Source of the DNA: HGW-17 sp938004375
GTDB lineage: Bacteria; Myxococcota_A; Polyangia; HGW-17
Assembly (NCBI GenBank): GCA_036802685.1
Contig: DAIRVS010000057.1
Location: forward strand, 1-23,980
Reading direction: 5' to 3'
DNA length: 23,980 bases
A program made the position numbers and the translations under genes. The notes beneath the pieces were generated by a model that saw nothing but the letters and a program-made list of their open reading frames with translations, did no database searches and had not been told where the DNA came from. Below, piece after piece: positions 8,054 to 15,505 of this stretch (positions within the stretch are counted from its first letter, which is position 1; every line of letters starts with the position of its first letter).

Positions 8054-9175
8054 ATGAGACGACTTTTCCCTTCCCGCCTGTTCCTGCTGCCGCTGGTCCT
8101 CGCCTGGCTCCCCCAGTGCCGCCCGGCCGCGGCCCCGGCCGCCGGACCCCAAACGACGACGCCCCCCGCGGAGACGGACGCGAAGGCGCCGGTCACCCCG
8201 CCTTCGCCCATGACGCCCCCGGCCGAAGCGCCGAAGAAGGTCATTCCCCCGCCGCCGAAGGAGCCGGAGCTGGTGTTCCGCACCCACCCTGCGGTGACCC
8301 TCAAAAAGATCGGCTCCCTCACGCAGCCGGTGCAGTCCCTGGCGCTCCACCCCGAGTGCAAGGCCGTGCTCGCCGGCGCGAAGAACTGGGAGCTGGCCCG
8401 CCTCGGCGCGGACGGGAAGACCGTCTGGACCACGCGGACCGCGCCGGTGCGCTGCCCGGCGGGCAACCGCTGCGCCGAGTTCCCCCGGGCGGCGTTCCTC
8501 CCCAACGACCACGTCGTGGCCATGATGGACGGCGACAGCCTGCGCATGTTCTCGCCCAAGGGTCGCATGATGGCGCTGCGCGGCGGATTTCTGCAGCACG
8601 TGCTGGACTTCCGCGTCTCCCCCGACGGCAAGCTCGCGGGCGCGCTCTACCCCCACGGGCTCGCCCTGTGGCGCACCACCGGCGGCCTCTTGCGCAAGGT
8701 CGAGATCCCGGGGGCCTCCGCGTTCGACTTCGACTTCCGGACCCGGGACGGCAAGACGGAGAAATTCATCATGGTGGGGGTGGACGACCGGGTGCTGGAG
8801 TTCGGGCTCGAGCTGGCCGCCTCGAAGGAGCTCTGGAAGCTCGACGGTCCCGTAGTCGACTTCGGAGCCCGGCAGTTCCTGACCGCGAAGTCCCGCTACG
8901 AGACGGAGAAGAGCGAGCCCCCCACTCCGGACAACCGTCCCATCCCCCCCGGAACGCGGGGTCTTCGGGTGGTCACCACCAGGTTCCACTGGGTGCTGGC
9001 GATCCGCGACGGGAAGTACGTGCTCCTTCGTCGTCATCCTGCACCCCTCGTGGAGCTCCTGCCCATCGAGGGCGTCACCCCGGTCGCCGAGCCCGTCACG
9101 GCCGCCAACGGCAAGTGCGTGGCGATCGCCTCGGGCAACGAGGTGTGGTTCGCGATGGTCCCCGACTGGCCATGA
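8054..9175 (+). CDS. Secreted, proline-rich-linker protein, probably beta-propeller-like; unknown function
   Basis: The start is the ATG at 8054 with AAGGTGG a few bases upstream; an in-frame GTG at 8045 lies inside that ribosome site. The product has 373 residues. A signal peptide (MRRLFPSRLFLLPLVLAWLPQC) ends in a cysteine, but LPQC is a poor lipobox, so lipidation is uncertain. Residues 23-75 are Ala/Pro/Thr-rich and look like a flexible spacer. The rest has repeating beta-strand blocks with phrases common in WD40-type propellers (VQSLALHPECKAVLAG, DFRVSPDGKLAGALYPHGLALWRTTGG, KCVAIASGNEVWFAM). No catalytic motif is evident. Its TGA overlaps the ATG of the PflX-like enzyme (ATGA at 9172-9175), so the two are translationally coupled. 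Confidence 0.7.
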   Translation: MRRLFPSRLFLLPLVLAWLPQCRPAAAPAAGPQTTTPPAETDAKAPVTPPSPMTPPAEAPKKVIPPPPKEPELVFRTHPAVTLKKIGSLTQPVQSLALHPECKAVLAGAKNWELARLGADGKTVWTTRTAPVRCPAGNRCAEFPRAAFLPNDHVVAMMDGDSLRMFSPKGRMMALRGGFLQHVLDFRVSPDGKLAGALYPHGLALWRTTGGLLRKVEIPGASAFDFDFRTRDGKTEKFIMVGVDDRVLEFGLELAASKELWKLDGPVVDFGARQFLTAKSRYETEKSEPPTPDNRPIPPGTRGLRVVTTRFHWVLAIRDGKYVLLRRHPAPLVELLPIEGVTPVAEPVTAANGKCVAIASGNEVWFAMVPDWP

Positions 9176-10140
9176 CGCCCCGCTACCGAGCCCTCCACGA
9201 ATCCGGCGAGCTCGCCCGCCGCGCCGAGGCCGCCGCCGCGCTCTCCGACCCGTGCAGGCTGTGCCCCCGTCGGTGCGGCGCCCGGCGGCTCCACGGGGAG
9301 ACCGGCCCCTGCGGCGGCGGCGGCGACGCCCACGTGAGCGCCGCGCTCCTGCACACCGGCGAGGAGCCGCCCGTCTCCGGGACCCGCGGCTCGGGGACCA
9401 TCTTCTTCTTCGGCTGCGCCCTGGGCTGCGGCTTCTGCCAGAACCACCAGATCAGCCACGGCGATTCACCGGAGACCGCCCGCGTCGACGATGAACGGCT
9501 CGCGGAGATGATGCTCGGGCTCGCCACCTCCGGCGCCCACAACCTCAACTGGGTCACCCCGTCCCACGTGCTGCCCGCCGTGCTGCGGGCACTGGATCGG
9601 GCCGCCGCCCGGGGCCTCGCGCTCCCGCTGGTCTACAACTGCTCGGGCTACCAGACCCCGGAGGCCCAGGCGCTCCTCGACGGCGTGGTGGACGTCGCGC
9701 TGCCTGACCTGAAGTGGCTGCGCCCGGAGAGCGAACGCGCCTGCGGCCTGCGCGGGGACTACGCCCCGAACATCGGCGACGTGCTGCGCCGGTGGTTCGA
9801 AGCGGTGGGCCCGCTCACCCTCGACGACGACGGGCTCGCCGTCTCCGGGCTCCTCGTGCGGCACCTGGTGCTGCCGGGGAACCTCTCGGACACCGACCTG
9901 GCGCTGGCGCTCCTCGAGCCCCTCGTGGCCGCGGGCGCCGGCGTGTCCCTCATGGCCCAGTACCACCCGCCCGACGGCCTGCGCCTGCCGCCCCCGCTGG
10001 ATCGCACGCTCACCCCCGACGAGTACTACGGCTTCGCCTACGAGCTGCGGATGCAGCGGCCGGAGCTCGCCTTCATCCAGGATCTCGAGGCCCACGGGAT
10101 CTACAACCCCGACTTCTCCGCCGACCGGCCGTTCCGGTGA
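9172..10140 (+). CDS. PflX-type radical SAM protein (COG1313)
   Basis: The protein has 322 residues. The ATG at 9172 overlaps the previous stop by four bases. The N-terminal cysteines C28, C31, C35 and C47 (CRLCPRRC...GPCG) are typical of the PflX/COG1313 group and may hold an extra metal or cluster. The radical SAM cluster motif is CALGCGFC (C82, C86, C89). Later segments (VYNCSGYQTPEAQALLDGVVDVALPDLKW; VRHLVLPGNLSDT) match glycyl-radical-activase-like enzymes. Family members resemble pyruvate formate-lyase activases, but their target is generally unknown and no glycyl radical enzyme gene is visible here. It is the second gene of the 8054-14686 operon, with 11 bases before the kinase gene. 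The family is certain; the substrate is not. Confidence 0.85.
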   Translation: MTPRYRALHESGELARRAEAAAALSDPCRLCPRRCGARRLHGETGPCGGGGDAHVSAALLHTGEEPPVSGTRGSGTIFFFGCALGCGFCQNHQISHGDSPETARVDDERLAEMMLGLATSGAHNLNWVTPSHVLPAVLRALDRAAARGLALPLVYNCSGYQTPEAQALLDGVVDVALPDLKWLRPESERACGLRGDYAPNIGDVLRRWFEAVGPLTLDDDGLAVSGLLVRHLVLPGNLSDTDLALALLEPLVAAGAGVSLMAQYHPPDGLRLPPPLDRTLTPDEYYGFAYELRMQRPELAFIQDLEAHGIYNPDFSADRPFR

Positions 10141-10151
10141 CAGGAGCCCCG

Positions 10152-13100
10152 ATGCCCCAGCCGCCCACCGTCGCCAAGCCCTTCGCCGGCACCGAACGCT
10201 TCGAGGTGATCTCCGTCATCGGCAAGGGCGGGATGGGGGTGGTCTACGAGGTCTTCGACTGGGAGCGCCAGACCCGGGTCGCGCTCAAGACCTTGAACGA
10301 GGGAAGCCCCGGCGAGTTGTTGCGCCTGAAGACCGAGTTCCGCGCCCTCCAGGAGCTCGAGCACCCCAACATGGTCCAGCTCGGCGAGCTCTTCGAGGAC
10401 GAGGGCCAGTGGTTCTTCACCATGGAGCTCGTGCGCGGCGTGGACTTTCTGACCTGGGTGCGGACCCGCGACCAGCGGCCCGATCCCGCCCTGGACGAGG
10501 GCACCACCGATCCCGACGGCCGTGCGGACCCCTTCCGCCGGCTGCGCGTGTACTTCAACGAAGCCCGTCTGCGGGCCGCCCTCCTCCAGCTGGCCTCCGC
10601 CCTCGGGGCGCTCCACGCCAACGGACGCGTGCACCGCGACATCAAGCCCGGCAACTTGCTGGTGCAGGACGACGGTCGCGTGGTGCTGCTGGACTTCGGC
10701 CTCGTGACCCAAGCCGACCCCGGCACGCTCTCGGTGGACGGCTTCCATCCGGTGGGCACGGCCGCCTACATGTCCCCGGAGCAGGCCTCCTCCCTGCCGG
10801 TGGGCCCCGAGGCGGACTGGTACGCGGTGGGGGTGCTGCTGTACGAGACGCTGACCGGGCGTCTGCCGTTCTCCGGCAGCTTCAACCAACTGCTCCTCGC
10901 CAAGCAGCACCAGACGCCCCAGCGCCCCCGCGAGCTCAACCCCGGCGCGCCCGCCGACCTGGACGACCTGTGCCTGGCGCTGTTGCAGCACGACCCCTCC
11001 CGCCGCCCCCGATCCGAGGAGGTCACCCGCTCGCTGCGGGAACACCAGGCGCCGCCGGCCCCTTCCACCCAGACCCTGGGGACGCGGCAACCGGTATTCG
11101 TCGGCCGCCGGCGCGAACAGGAGCGCATCCTGTCCGCCTTCGGTGACGTGTCCTCCGGCGGGCTCGTCGCGCTCCTCGTCCACGGCGGCTCCGGGCTGGG
11201 CAAGAGCGAGCTGCTGCGGGCCTGCGCCCGGGAGCTCCTGGCCCGCGAGCCCCGCGCCATCCTGCTCTGGGGCCGCTGCAACGAGCGGGAGTCCCTCTCC
11301 TACAAGGCCTTTGACGGCGTGGTGGACGCCCTCAGCCGCCACCTGCTGCGCCTCTCCGACGCCGAGCTCGGACAGTTGATCCCCCGCAACATGGAGCTGC
11401 TCGCCCGCGTGTTCCCGGTGCTCGGACACCTGCGCGAACTGGACGCCTCGGGCGCCCGACGCCAGTTGCTGGATCTGCAGGAGGTCCGCTCCCTGGCCTT
11501 CCAGGCGCTGCGCGAACTGTTCACCCGGCTCGCCGAGCGACGCCCGCTCATCCTCGTCCTGGACGACGTCCAGTGGGCGGACGAGGACAGCCTGCGCCTG
11601 CTGCGCGCCCTGCTCCAACCCCCCGACGCGCCGCCCCTGCTGCTCGTGATCTCGCTGCGCACCCCCGCGGACCCGGACGAGGCCGCCGAGGCGATCGCCC
11701 GCCTGCAGGCCCAGCTCCCCTGCCCCCTCGGGGAGCTCCCGGTGGAGCCGCTCTCCATGGAGGACGCCGCCGCCCTGGCCGAGGAGCTGGTGGCCTCGAA
11801 CTCCCAGGGGAACACCCCGGACGCGACCCAGGCCGCGATCATCGCCCAGGAGGCCGCCGGCCACCCCCTGTTCATCCACGAGCTGGTCCATCACCTGCAG
11901 AACCGCCCGGCCGGCGGACTGCACAAGGTACTGCGGCTCGACGACGTGCTCTGGGAGCGCGTGCGGGGCCTCGAGGAGCCCCTGCGGCGCCTGGTCGAGA
12001 TCGTCTCGATCTCCTTCGGTCCCCTGCGCCAGGAGATCGCCGCCATGGCCCTGGGACCGCACCCCGCGGAGATCTTCCGCATGGCCGCCCGGCTGCGCGT
12101 GCTTCACCTGGTGCGCACCAGCGGCCCCGGCCCCGAGGATCTGGTCGAGCCCTATCACGACCGCGTGCGCGAGGCCGTGCTGGCCCGCATGGAGCCCGAC
12201 GCGCGGCTGGCGGTCCACCGTCAACTGGTGAAGGTGCTTCGCGCCATGCGCAACGTCGAACCCGAGCGTCTCGCCGCCCACCTCGAGGTGATCGGGGAGC
12301 GGGCCGAGGCCTCGGCGCTCATCGCCGCCGCCGCCGACTCCGCCGCCGCCGCCCTGGCCTTCAACCGCGCCGCCGACCTGTACCACGACGCGATCGGCCT
12401 GCGCGTGAACGAGGCCGGGGTTCCCGACCCCGATCCCGAGTCCCTGCGCCAGCTCCACATCCGTATGGGCACCGCGCTGGAGAACGCCGGACGGGGCCGC
12501 GACGCCGCCGACGCCTACCTGGCCGCGGTCCCCGGGGCCCGGCCCGTCGAGGCGGTCGAGCTCAAGCGCCGGGCGGCCAACCAGCTGCTGATCTCGGGCT
12601 TCATCGACGAGGGACTGGTGATCACGGACCAGATCCTCGAGGCCGTGGGCAAGCGCATGCCCAAGTCCACCGTGGGCGTCCTGAGCGCCCTGATGTGGGG
12701 CCGCTTCCGGGTGCGGATGGCGGGCAGTCGCTTCCAGGAGCGTGACGAGTCCGAGCTGCCCCCGGCGGATCTGGTGTACGTCGACATCCTCAAGTCCATC
12801 GCGCTGGGCCTCGGGGGGGCGGACCACATCCGCGGCGCCTACTTCAACACGAGGTTCCTCTCGGCCGCCCTGCGGCTCGGAGAGCCCAGCCGCGTCCTCA
12901 CCGCCCTGTGCGCCGAGGCCAACTACGCCGCCGCCAACGCGCCCGACTCCGGTCACGCCCACGCCATCCTCGCCTCCTGCGAGCGGATCCAGAAGCGCCT
13001 CGGGGATCCCCAGGCGGCCATGTACCTGGCCGGCGCCCACGCCTTCGCCAGCTTCATGCGCGGGCAATGGGCCGAATCCCGCGCCCACTCCGAGGACTTC

Positions 13101-13937
13101 ATCCGCACTTCCATGCAGTACAACGGCACCGCGTGGGAGCGCGACCTGATGAACAACCAGGTCGTCTGGTGCCTTTTCTACCTCGGGGAGCTCGCCGAGA
13201 TGAGCCGCCGGAATCTGGCCGTGCGCCAGGACGCCGCGGAACGGGGCGACCTGTTCGGGCTCGCGGGCATGGTCCTCGGCCTGGGAAACGTGGTGACGCT
13301 CAACGCGGAGGGTCCCGAGGCGGCGCTGGCCGAGGTCGACGCCCTCATGGCCCGCTGGTCGGTGAACGGCTATCACCTGCAGCACTACTGGGCGCTTCTG
13401 TCCCGGGTCAACGTCCGCATCCACTCCGGGGATGCCGAAGGCGCCCACGCCCTGATCTGGAGCGAGTGGCCGCGGCTGAAACGGTCGCTGCTCACCCGGA
13501 TCCCTGCCGTGCGGCACGAGGGGCTGCACCTTCGTGCCCGCGCGACCCTGGCGAAGGCGGCGCGCATCGACGGAAAAGCGCGCGCCCAGCTCGTGAAGAC
13601 CGCGCGCCAGGACATCTCCACCCTGCTGAGGGTCTCCCTCCCCTGGGTCCGCGCCCTGGGCCTGCTCCTCGACGCTGCCGCCCGGTTGCTCGAGGGAGAC
13701 CGCAACGCCACCCTCACCCTGCTCGCCCAGTCCATCCACGCCCTCGACACCTGCGGAATGCAGCTCTATGCGGCCGCGGCCCGGATCCGGCTCGGCCGTC
13801 TCGCGGGCGGCCCCGACGGCGAGGCCATGGCCCGGGGCGGCGAGGACTTCCTGCGCGGCCAGGGGGTCACCCACACGGGCCGCATGACCGACCTGCTGGC
13901 CAGCGGCTTCCCCGACCGGGAGCGACCCGATCCATGA
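10152..13937 (+). CDS. Serine/threonine kinase - AAA/STAND ATPase - helical repeat protein (PknK-like)
   Basis: The start is the ATG at 10152, preceded by CAGGAG at 10141-10146. The product has 1,261 residues. The Hanks kinase domain (about 15-300) is intact: glycine loop GKGGMG (about 24-29), lysine K46 (VALK), HRDIKPGN (H161-D163, K165), DFG at 181-183, and GTAAYMSPEQ. An acidic insert of about 30 residues lies between the hinge and helix E. The ATPase domain follows after a short Pro-rich linker, with Walker A GGSGLGKS (345-352) and Walker B LILVLDDVQWAD (466-477), of the COG3899 'predicted ATPase' type. Residues about 640-1,261 are Ala/Leu-rich helical repeats resembling TPR, a likely protein-interaction platform. 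Mycobacterial PknK and many myxobacterial kinases share this arrangement. It is probably cytosolic because no membrane segment is seen. Targets are unknown. Its stop overlaps the truC start. Confidence 0.88.
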   Translation: MPQPPTVAKPFAGTERFEVISVIGKGGMGVVYEVFDWERQTRVALKTLNEGSPGELLRLKTEFRALQELEHPNMVQLGELFEDEGQWFFTMELVRGVDFLTWVRTRDQRPDPALDEGTTDPDGRADPFRRLRVYFNEARLRAALLQLASALGALHANGRVHRDIKPGNLLVQDDGRVVLLDFGLVTQADPGTLSVDGFHPVGTAAYMSPEQASSLPVGPEADWYAVGVLLYETLTGRLPFSGSFNQLLLAKQHQTPQRPRELNPGAPADLDDLCLALLQHDPSRRPRSEEVTRSLREHQAPPAPSTQTLGTRQPVFVGRRREQERILSAFGDVSSGGLVALLVHGGSGLGKSELLRACARELLAREPRAILLWGRCNERESLSYKAFDGVVDALSRHLLRLSDAELGQLIPRNMELLARVFPVLGHLRELDASGARRQLLDLQEVRSLAFQALRELFTRLAERRPLILVLDDVQWADEDSLRLLRALLQPPDAPPLLLVISLRTPADPDEAAEAIARLQAQLPCPLGELPVEPLSMEDAAALAEELVASNSQGNTPDATQAAIIAQEAAGHPLFIHELVHHLQNRPAGGLHKVLRLDDVLWERVRGLEEPLRRLVEIVSISFGPLRQEIAAMALGPHPAEIFRMAARLRVLHLVRTSGPGPEDLVEPYHDRVREAVLARMEPDARLAVHRQLVKVLRAMRNVEPERLAAHLEVIGERAEASALIAAAADSAAAALAFNRAADLYHDAIGLRVNEAGVPDPDPESLRQLHIRMGTALENAGRGRDAADAYLAAVPGARPVEAVELKRRAANQLLISGFIDEGLVITDQILEAVGKRMPKSTVGVLSALMWGRFRVRMAGSRFQERDESELPPADLVYVDILKSIALGLGGADHIRGAYFNTRFLSAALRLGEPSRVLTALCAEANYAAANAPDSGHAHAILASCERIQKRLGDPQAAMYLAGAHAFASFMRGQWAESRAHSEDFIRTSMQYNGTAWERDLMNNQVVWCLFYLGELAEMSRRNLAVRQDAAERGDLFGLAGMVLGLGNVVTLNAEGPEAALAEVDALMARWSVNGYHLQHYWALLSRVNVRIHSGDAEGAHALIWSEWPRLKRSLLTRIPAVRHEGLHLRARATLAKAARIDGKARAQLVKTARQDISTLLRVSLPWVRALGLLLDAAARLLEGDRNATLTLLAQSIHALDTCGMQLYAAAARIRLGRLAGGPDGEAMARGGEDFLRGQGVTHTGRMTDLLASGFPDRERPDP

Positions 13938-14686
13938 TCGGACCCTGCGATCCCGGCCCGCCCCTGCCGATCCTGTACCTCGACGACCGCCTCGTGGCCG
14001 TGCACAAGAGCGCAGGGCTGCTCGTTCACCGCACGAGCCTGGACCGCGGTGAGACCCGCTTCGCACTTCAGTCGGTGCGCGACCAACTGGGCCGGCGCGT
14101 GTTCCCCGTCCACCGGCTCGACCGGGCGACCTCGGGGGTGCTGCTCTTCGCCCTGGATCCGGAGACCGCAGCCCGCCTGGGCGACCAATTCGCCGCCGGG
14201 CGCGTGGAGAAGAACTACCTGGCCGTGGTGCGGGGTTGGACCCCGGAGCGCCTGACCATCGACCATCCCCTCACCGAGACCGACCCCCGGGCGCGCGATC
14301 CCCGCTCGGGACCGCCCGCGCCCCAGTCCGCCGTCACCCGGCTTGTGCGCCTGGCCACCGGGGAGCTGCCCATCCCCCACAGCTCCCACCCGACCTGCCG
14401 GTACTCCCTGGTGCGCCTGACCCCGGAGACCGGACGGCGACACCAACTGCGCCGACACCTCAAGCACGTCTTTCACCCGATCATCGGGGACACCACCCAC
14501 GGCGACGGCTGGCACAACCGGCTGTTCCGCTCGGAATTCGCCTGCGACCGCCTGCTGCTGGCCTCCGTCCGGCTCTCCTTCGCGCATCCCTTCACCGGCG
14601 AGCCGCTCGTGATCGCTGCGCCGCCGGAGGAGTCCATGGCACGGGTCCTGTTTCGGATCCCGGGGCTGGAGAGCCGACCAATCTAG
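13934..14686 (+). CDS. truC: tRNA pseudouridine(65) synthase TruC-like
   Basis: The protein has 250 residues. The ATG at 13934 overlaps the kinase stop (ATGA), so translation is probably coupled. It belongs to the RluA/RsuA pseudouridine synthase family. The catalytic aspartate is D63 in HRLDR (H60-R64), followed by ATSGVLLFAL. Other conserved blocks are VEKNYLAVVRGW, a PQSAVTR segment, and TGRRHQLRRHLKHVFHPIIGDTTHGD. It has no S4 domain. Similarity to E. coli TruC is strong along the whole length (LVHRxxLDR...QxVRDQ near the N-terminus; HPFTGEPLxI near the end), which favours TruC over RluA, RluC or RluD. The enzyme isomerises uridine 65 in certain tRNAs. It is the last gene of the 8054-14686 operon. 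Confidence 0.85.
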   Translation: MIGPCDPGPPLPILYLDDRLVAVHKSAGLLVHRTSLDRGETRFALQSVRDQLGRRVFPVHRLDRATSGVLLFALDPETAARLGDQFAAGRVEKNYLAVVRGWTPERLTIDHPLTETDPRARDPRSGPPAPQSAVTRLVRLATGELPIPHSSHPTCRYSLVRLTPETGRRHQLRRHLKHVFHPIIGDTTHGDGWHNRLFRSEFACDRLLLASVRLSFAHPFTGEPLVIAAPPEESMARVLFRIPGLESRPI

Positions 14687-14772
14687 GCTTCTTTCCTTTC
14701 ATCTGTCCAAGTCCCAATCGAAATCGAAATCGAAATCGTTTTCATGATCGAGGATACCTCCTCACAGCCTTG

Positions 14773-14978
14773 GTCAGGTCCACTGATCCCCAGAAAAATT
14801 GGAAAACAAGTCGTTGTCAGTGAAGCGACAGCGAAACGGTTGTCGTAATCGTAATCGTAATCGTGTTCAAATTCCAAGGTCTTAGGATTCCGATTACGAT
14901 TCCGATTACGACAACGAAAACGAAAACGAGATACACAAGCACCAGCGCCCTCTGCTCGACGGTATCAGTGGACCTGAC
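14773..14978. repeat. Middle layer of nested inverted repeat: 15-base arms 14773-14787 and 14964-14978
   Basis: GTCAGGTCCACTGAT at 14773-14787 is the exact reverse complement of the sequence at 14964-14978. Unlike the other two layers it is not made of hexanucleotide units, so the pairing is not explained by simple-sequence composition. The arms are 176 bases apart and enclose the inner hairpin. Confidence 0.8.
14842..14912. repeat. Inner layer of nested inverted repeat: 22-base hairpin arms 14842-14863 and 14891-14912
   Basis: The left arm GTCG(TAATCG)3 pairs with the right arm at 21 of 22 positions, leaving a 27-base loop. On the plus strand this would form a long, stable stem. A smaller possible stem lies just before it (CGTTGTC 14812-14818 with GACAGCG 14827-14833, one wobble pair). 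Immediately after it comes a different hexamer run, AACGAA-type, at 14913-14930. Confidence 0.8.
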
Positions 14979-15138
14979 GAGCGCTGTCAGACTGTGGGCC
15001 GGCGTACAAATTTGTTTTTATTGTTGATGATTGCGGTCATGGCAATTCAAGACCGATTTCGATTTCGATTTCGATTGGGAATAAAGACACACCGGAATCT
15101 AATAAATCCAATAATTGTCTGGCTCTTAAGGGGCCTTC

Positions 15139-15159
15139 CCGGCCTGACCGTCAGACCGG
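15139..15159 (-). terminator. Stem-loop over the stop codon of the 91-residue gene
   Basis: Read on the minus strand, CCGGTCTGA pairs with TCAGGCCGG (nine pairs including one G-U) around a CGG loop. The stop codon TGA lies within the stem. The plus-strand form has one mismatch. A T-run does not follow, so it is only a candidate end of the six-gene minus-strand unit. Confidence 0.38.
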
Positions 15160-15426
15160 CACATACTCCGTCAGGTGGGCGACCTTGACCACGACCAGGA
15201 AGGTCTCCTTGTGGCTGAAAAGGCCGCCAGTGCGGATGCCGGCGGGGTTCTCGATGATCTGCACGATCCCCATGAAAGGAAAGTGGTGGACGTTCCCGCC
15301 CCCGTCCTCGCGGATGGAGAAGTACGCATCGGTGACCTCGATCAACGTTGCGGGCTCGACCTTGAAGGCCCGTTCGTAGTTGATGCCGATCTTCTGATTG
15401 AGATAGGGCAGCAGGATCTCCTTCAT
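15151..15426 (-). CDS. 91-residue protein of unknown function
   Basis: The ATG at 15426 has GAGGAG about eight bases upstream, which supports expression. The product (MKEILLPYLNQKIGINYERAF...) is a compact mix of short helix and beta-strand segments with no signal peptide, membrane helix or cysteine. Notable segments are ATLIEVTDAYFSI, GGNVHHFPFMGIVQII and FLVVVKVAHL; the pattern of alternating hydrophobic strands suggests a small beta-barrel fold (SH3- or Sm-like), which is a guess. It lies 79 bases downstream of polA on the same strand and may be co-transcribed. I do not recognise the family. Codon use matches its neighbours, and the start, ribosome site and lack of an equally good alternative frame favour a real gene. 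Confidence 0.65.
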   Translation of the reverse strand: MKEILLPYLNQKIGINYERAFKVEPATLIEVTDAYFSIREDGGGNVHHFPFMGIVQIIENPAGIRTGGLFSHKETFLVVVKVAHLTEYVPV

Positions 15427-15505
15427 GGCGACGCTCCTCTCGTAAAGGGTTCTGAAGTGATTATGCCGCCGCGACGGGCCCGCCGCAAGCGGGTTTTCGA
15501 ATCGG

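Larger units (their letters stand above)
14712..15080. repeat. Outer layer of nested inverted repeat: 27-base arms 14712-14738 and 15054-15080
   Basis: The left arm begins TCCCAATCGAAATCG and continues with AAATCG units. The right arm is its exact reverse complement over all 27 bases and ends TTCGATTGGGA. Beyond the arms the match stops at once on both sides. The spacer of 315 bases contains two more inverted repeats in concentric order. No transposase gene and no obvious target duplication (flanks CTGTCCAAG and ATAAAGAC) were seen. Confidence 0.85.
14687..15150. other. 464-base gene-free region between convergent truC and the 91-residue gene
   Basis: No convincing gene is seen. The region is visibly AT-richer than its surroundings. 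It is dominated by hexanucleotide tracts and three nested inverted repeats (listed separately). Open frames here translate to dipeptide runs such as DYDYDYD, ISISISI and RFRFRF, an artefact of the six-base repeats. No T-run terminator directly follows truC. Confidence 0.8.

Noticed and set aside
10101..14066. Very long open frame on the minus strand opposite the kinase-ATPase gene (over 1,300 codons)
   Set aside because: It is antiphase to a gene with complete kinase and ATPase motifs. Its translation is low-complexity Gly/Ala/Glu/His-rich, as expected from high-GC codon bias, and contains no domain.
14712..15080. CRISPR array or insertion sequence in the repeat region
   Set aside because: There are no equal-length direct repeats with unique spacers, no cas genes, no transposase, and no visible target-site duplication. 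A transposase-less element remains possible and is kept as a finding.
14683..15188. Small open frames across the repeat region, giving DYDYDY, ISISIS and RFRFRF runs
   Set aside because: Six-base repeats always translate as dipeptide runs. No ribosome site or conserved domain supports them.
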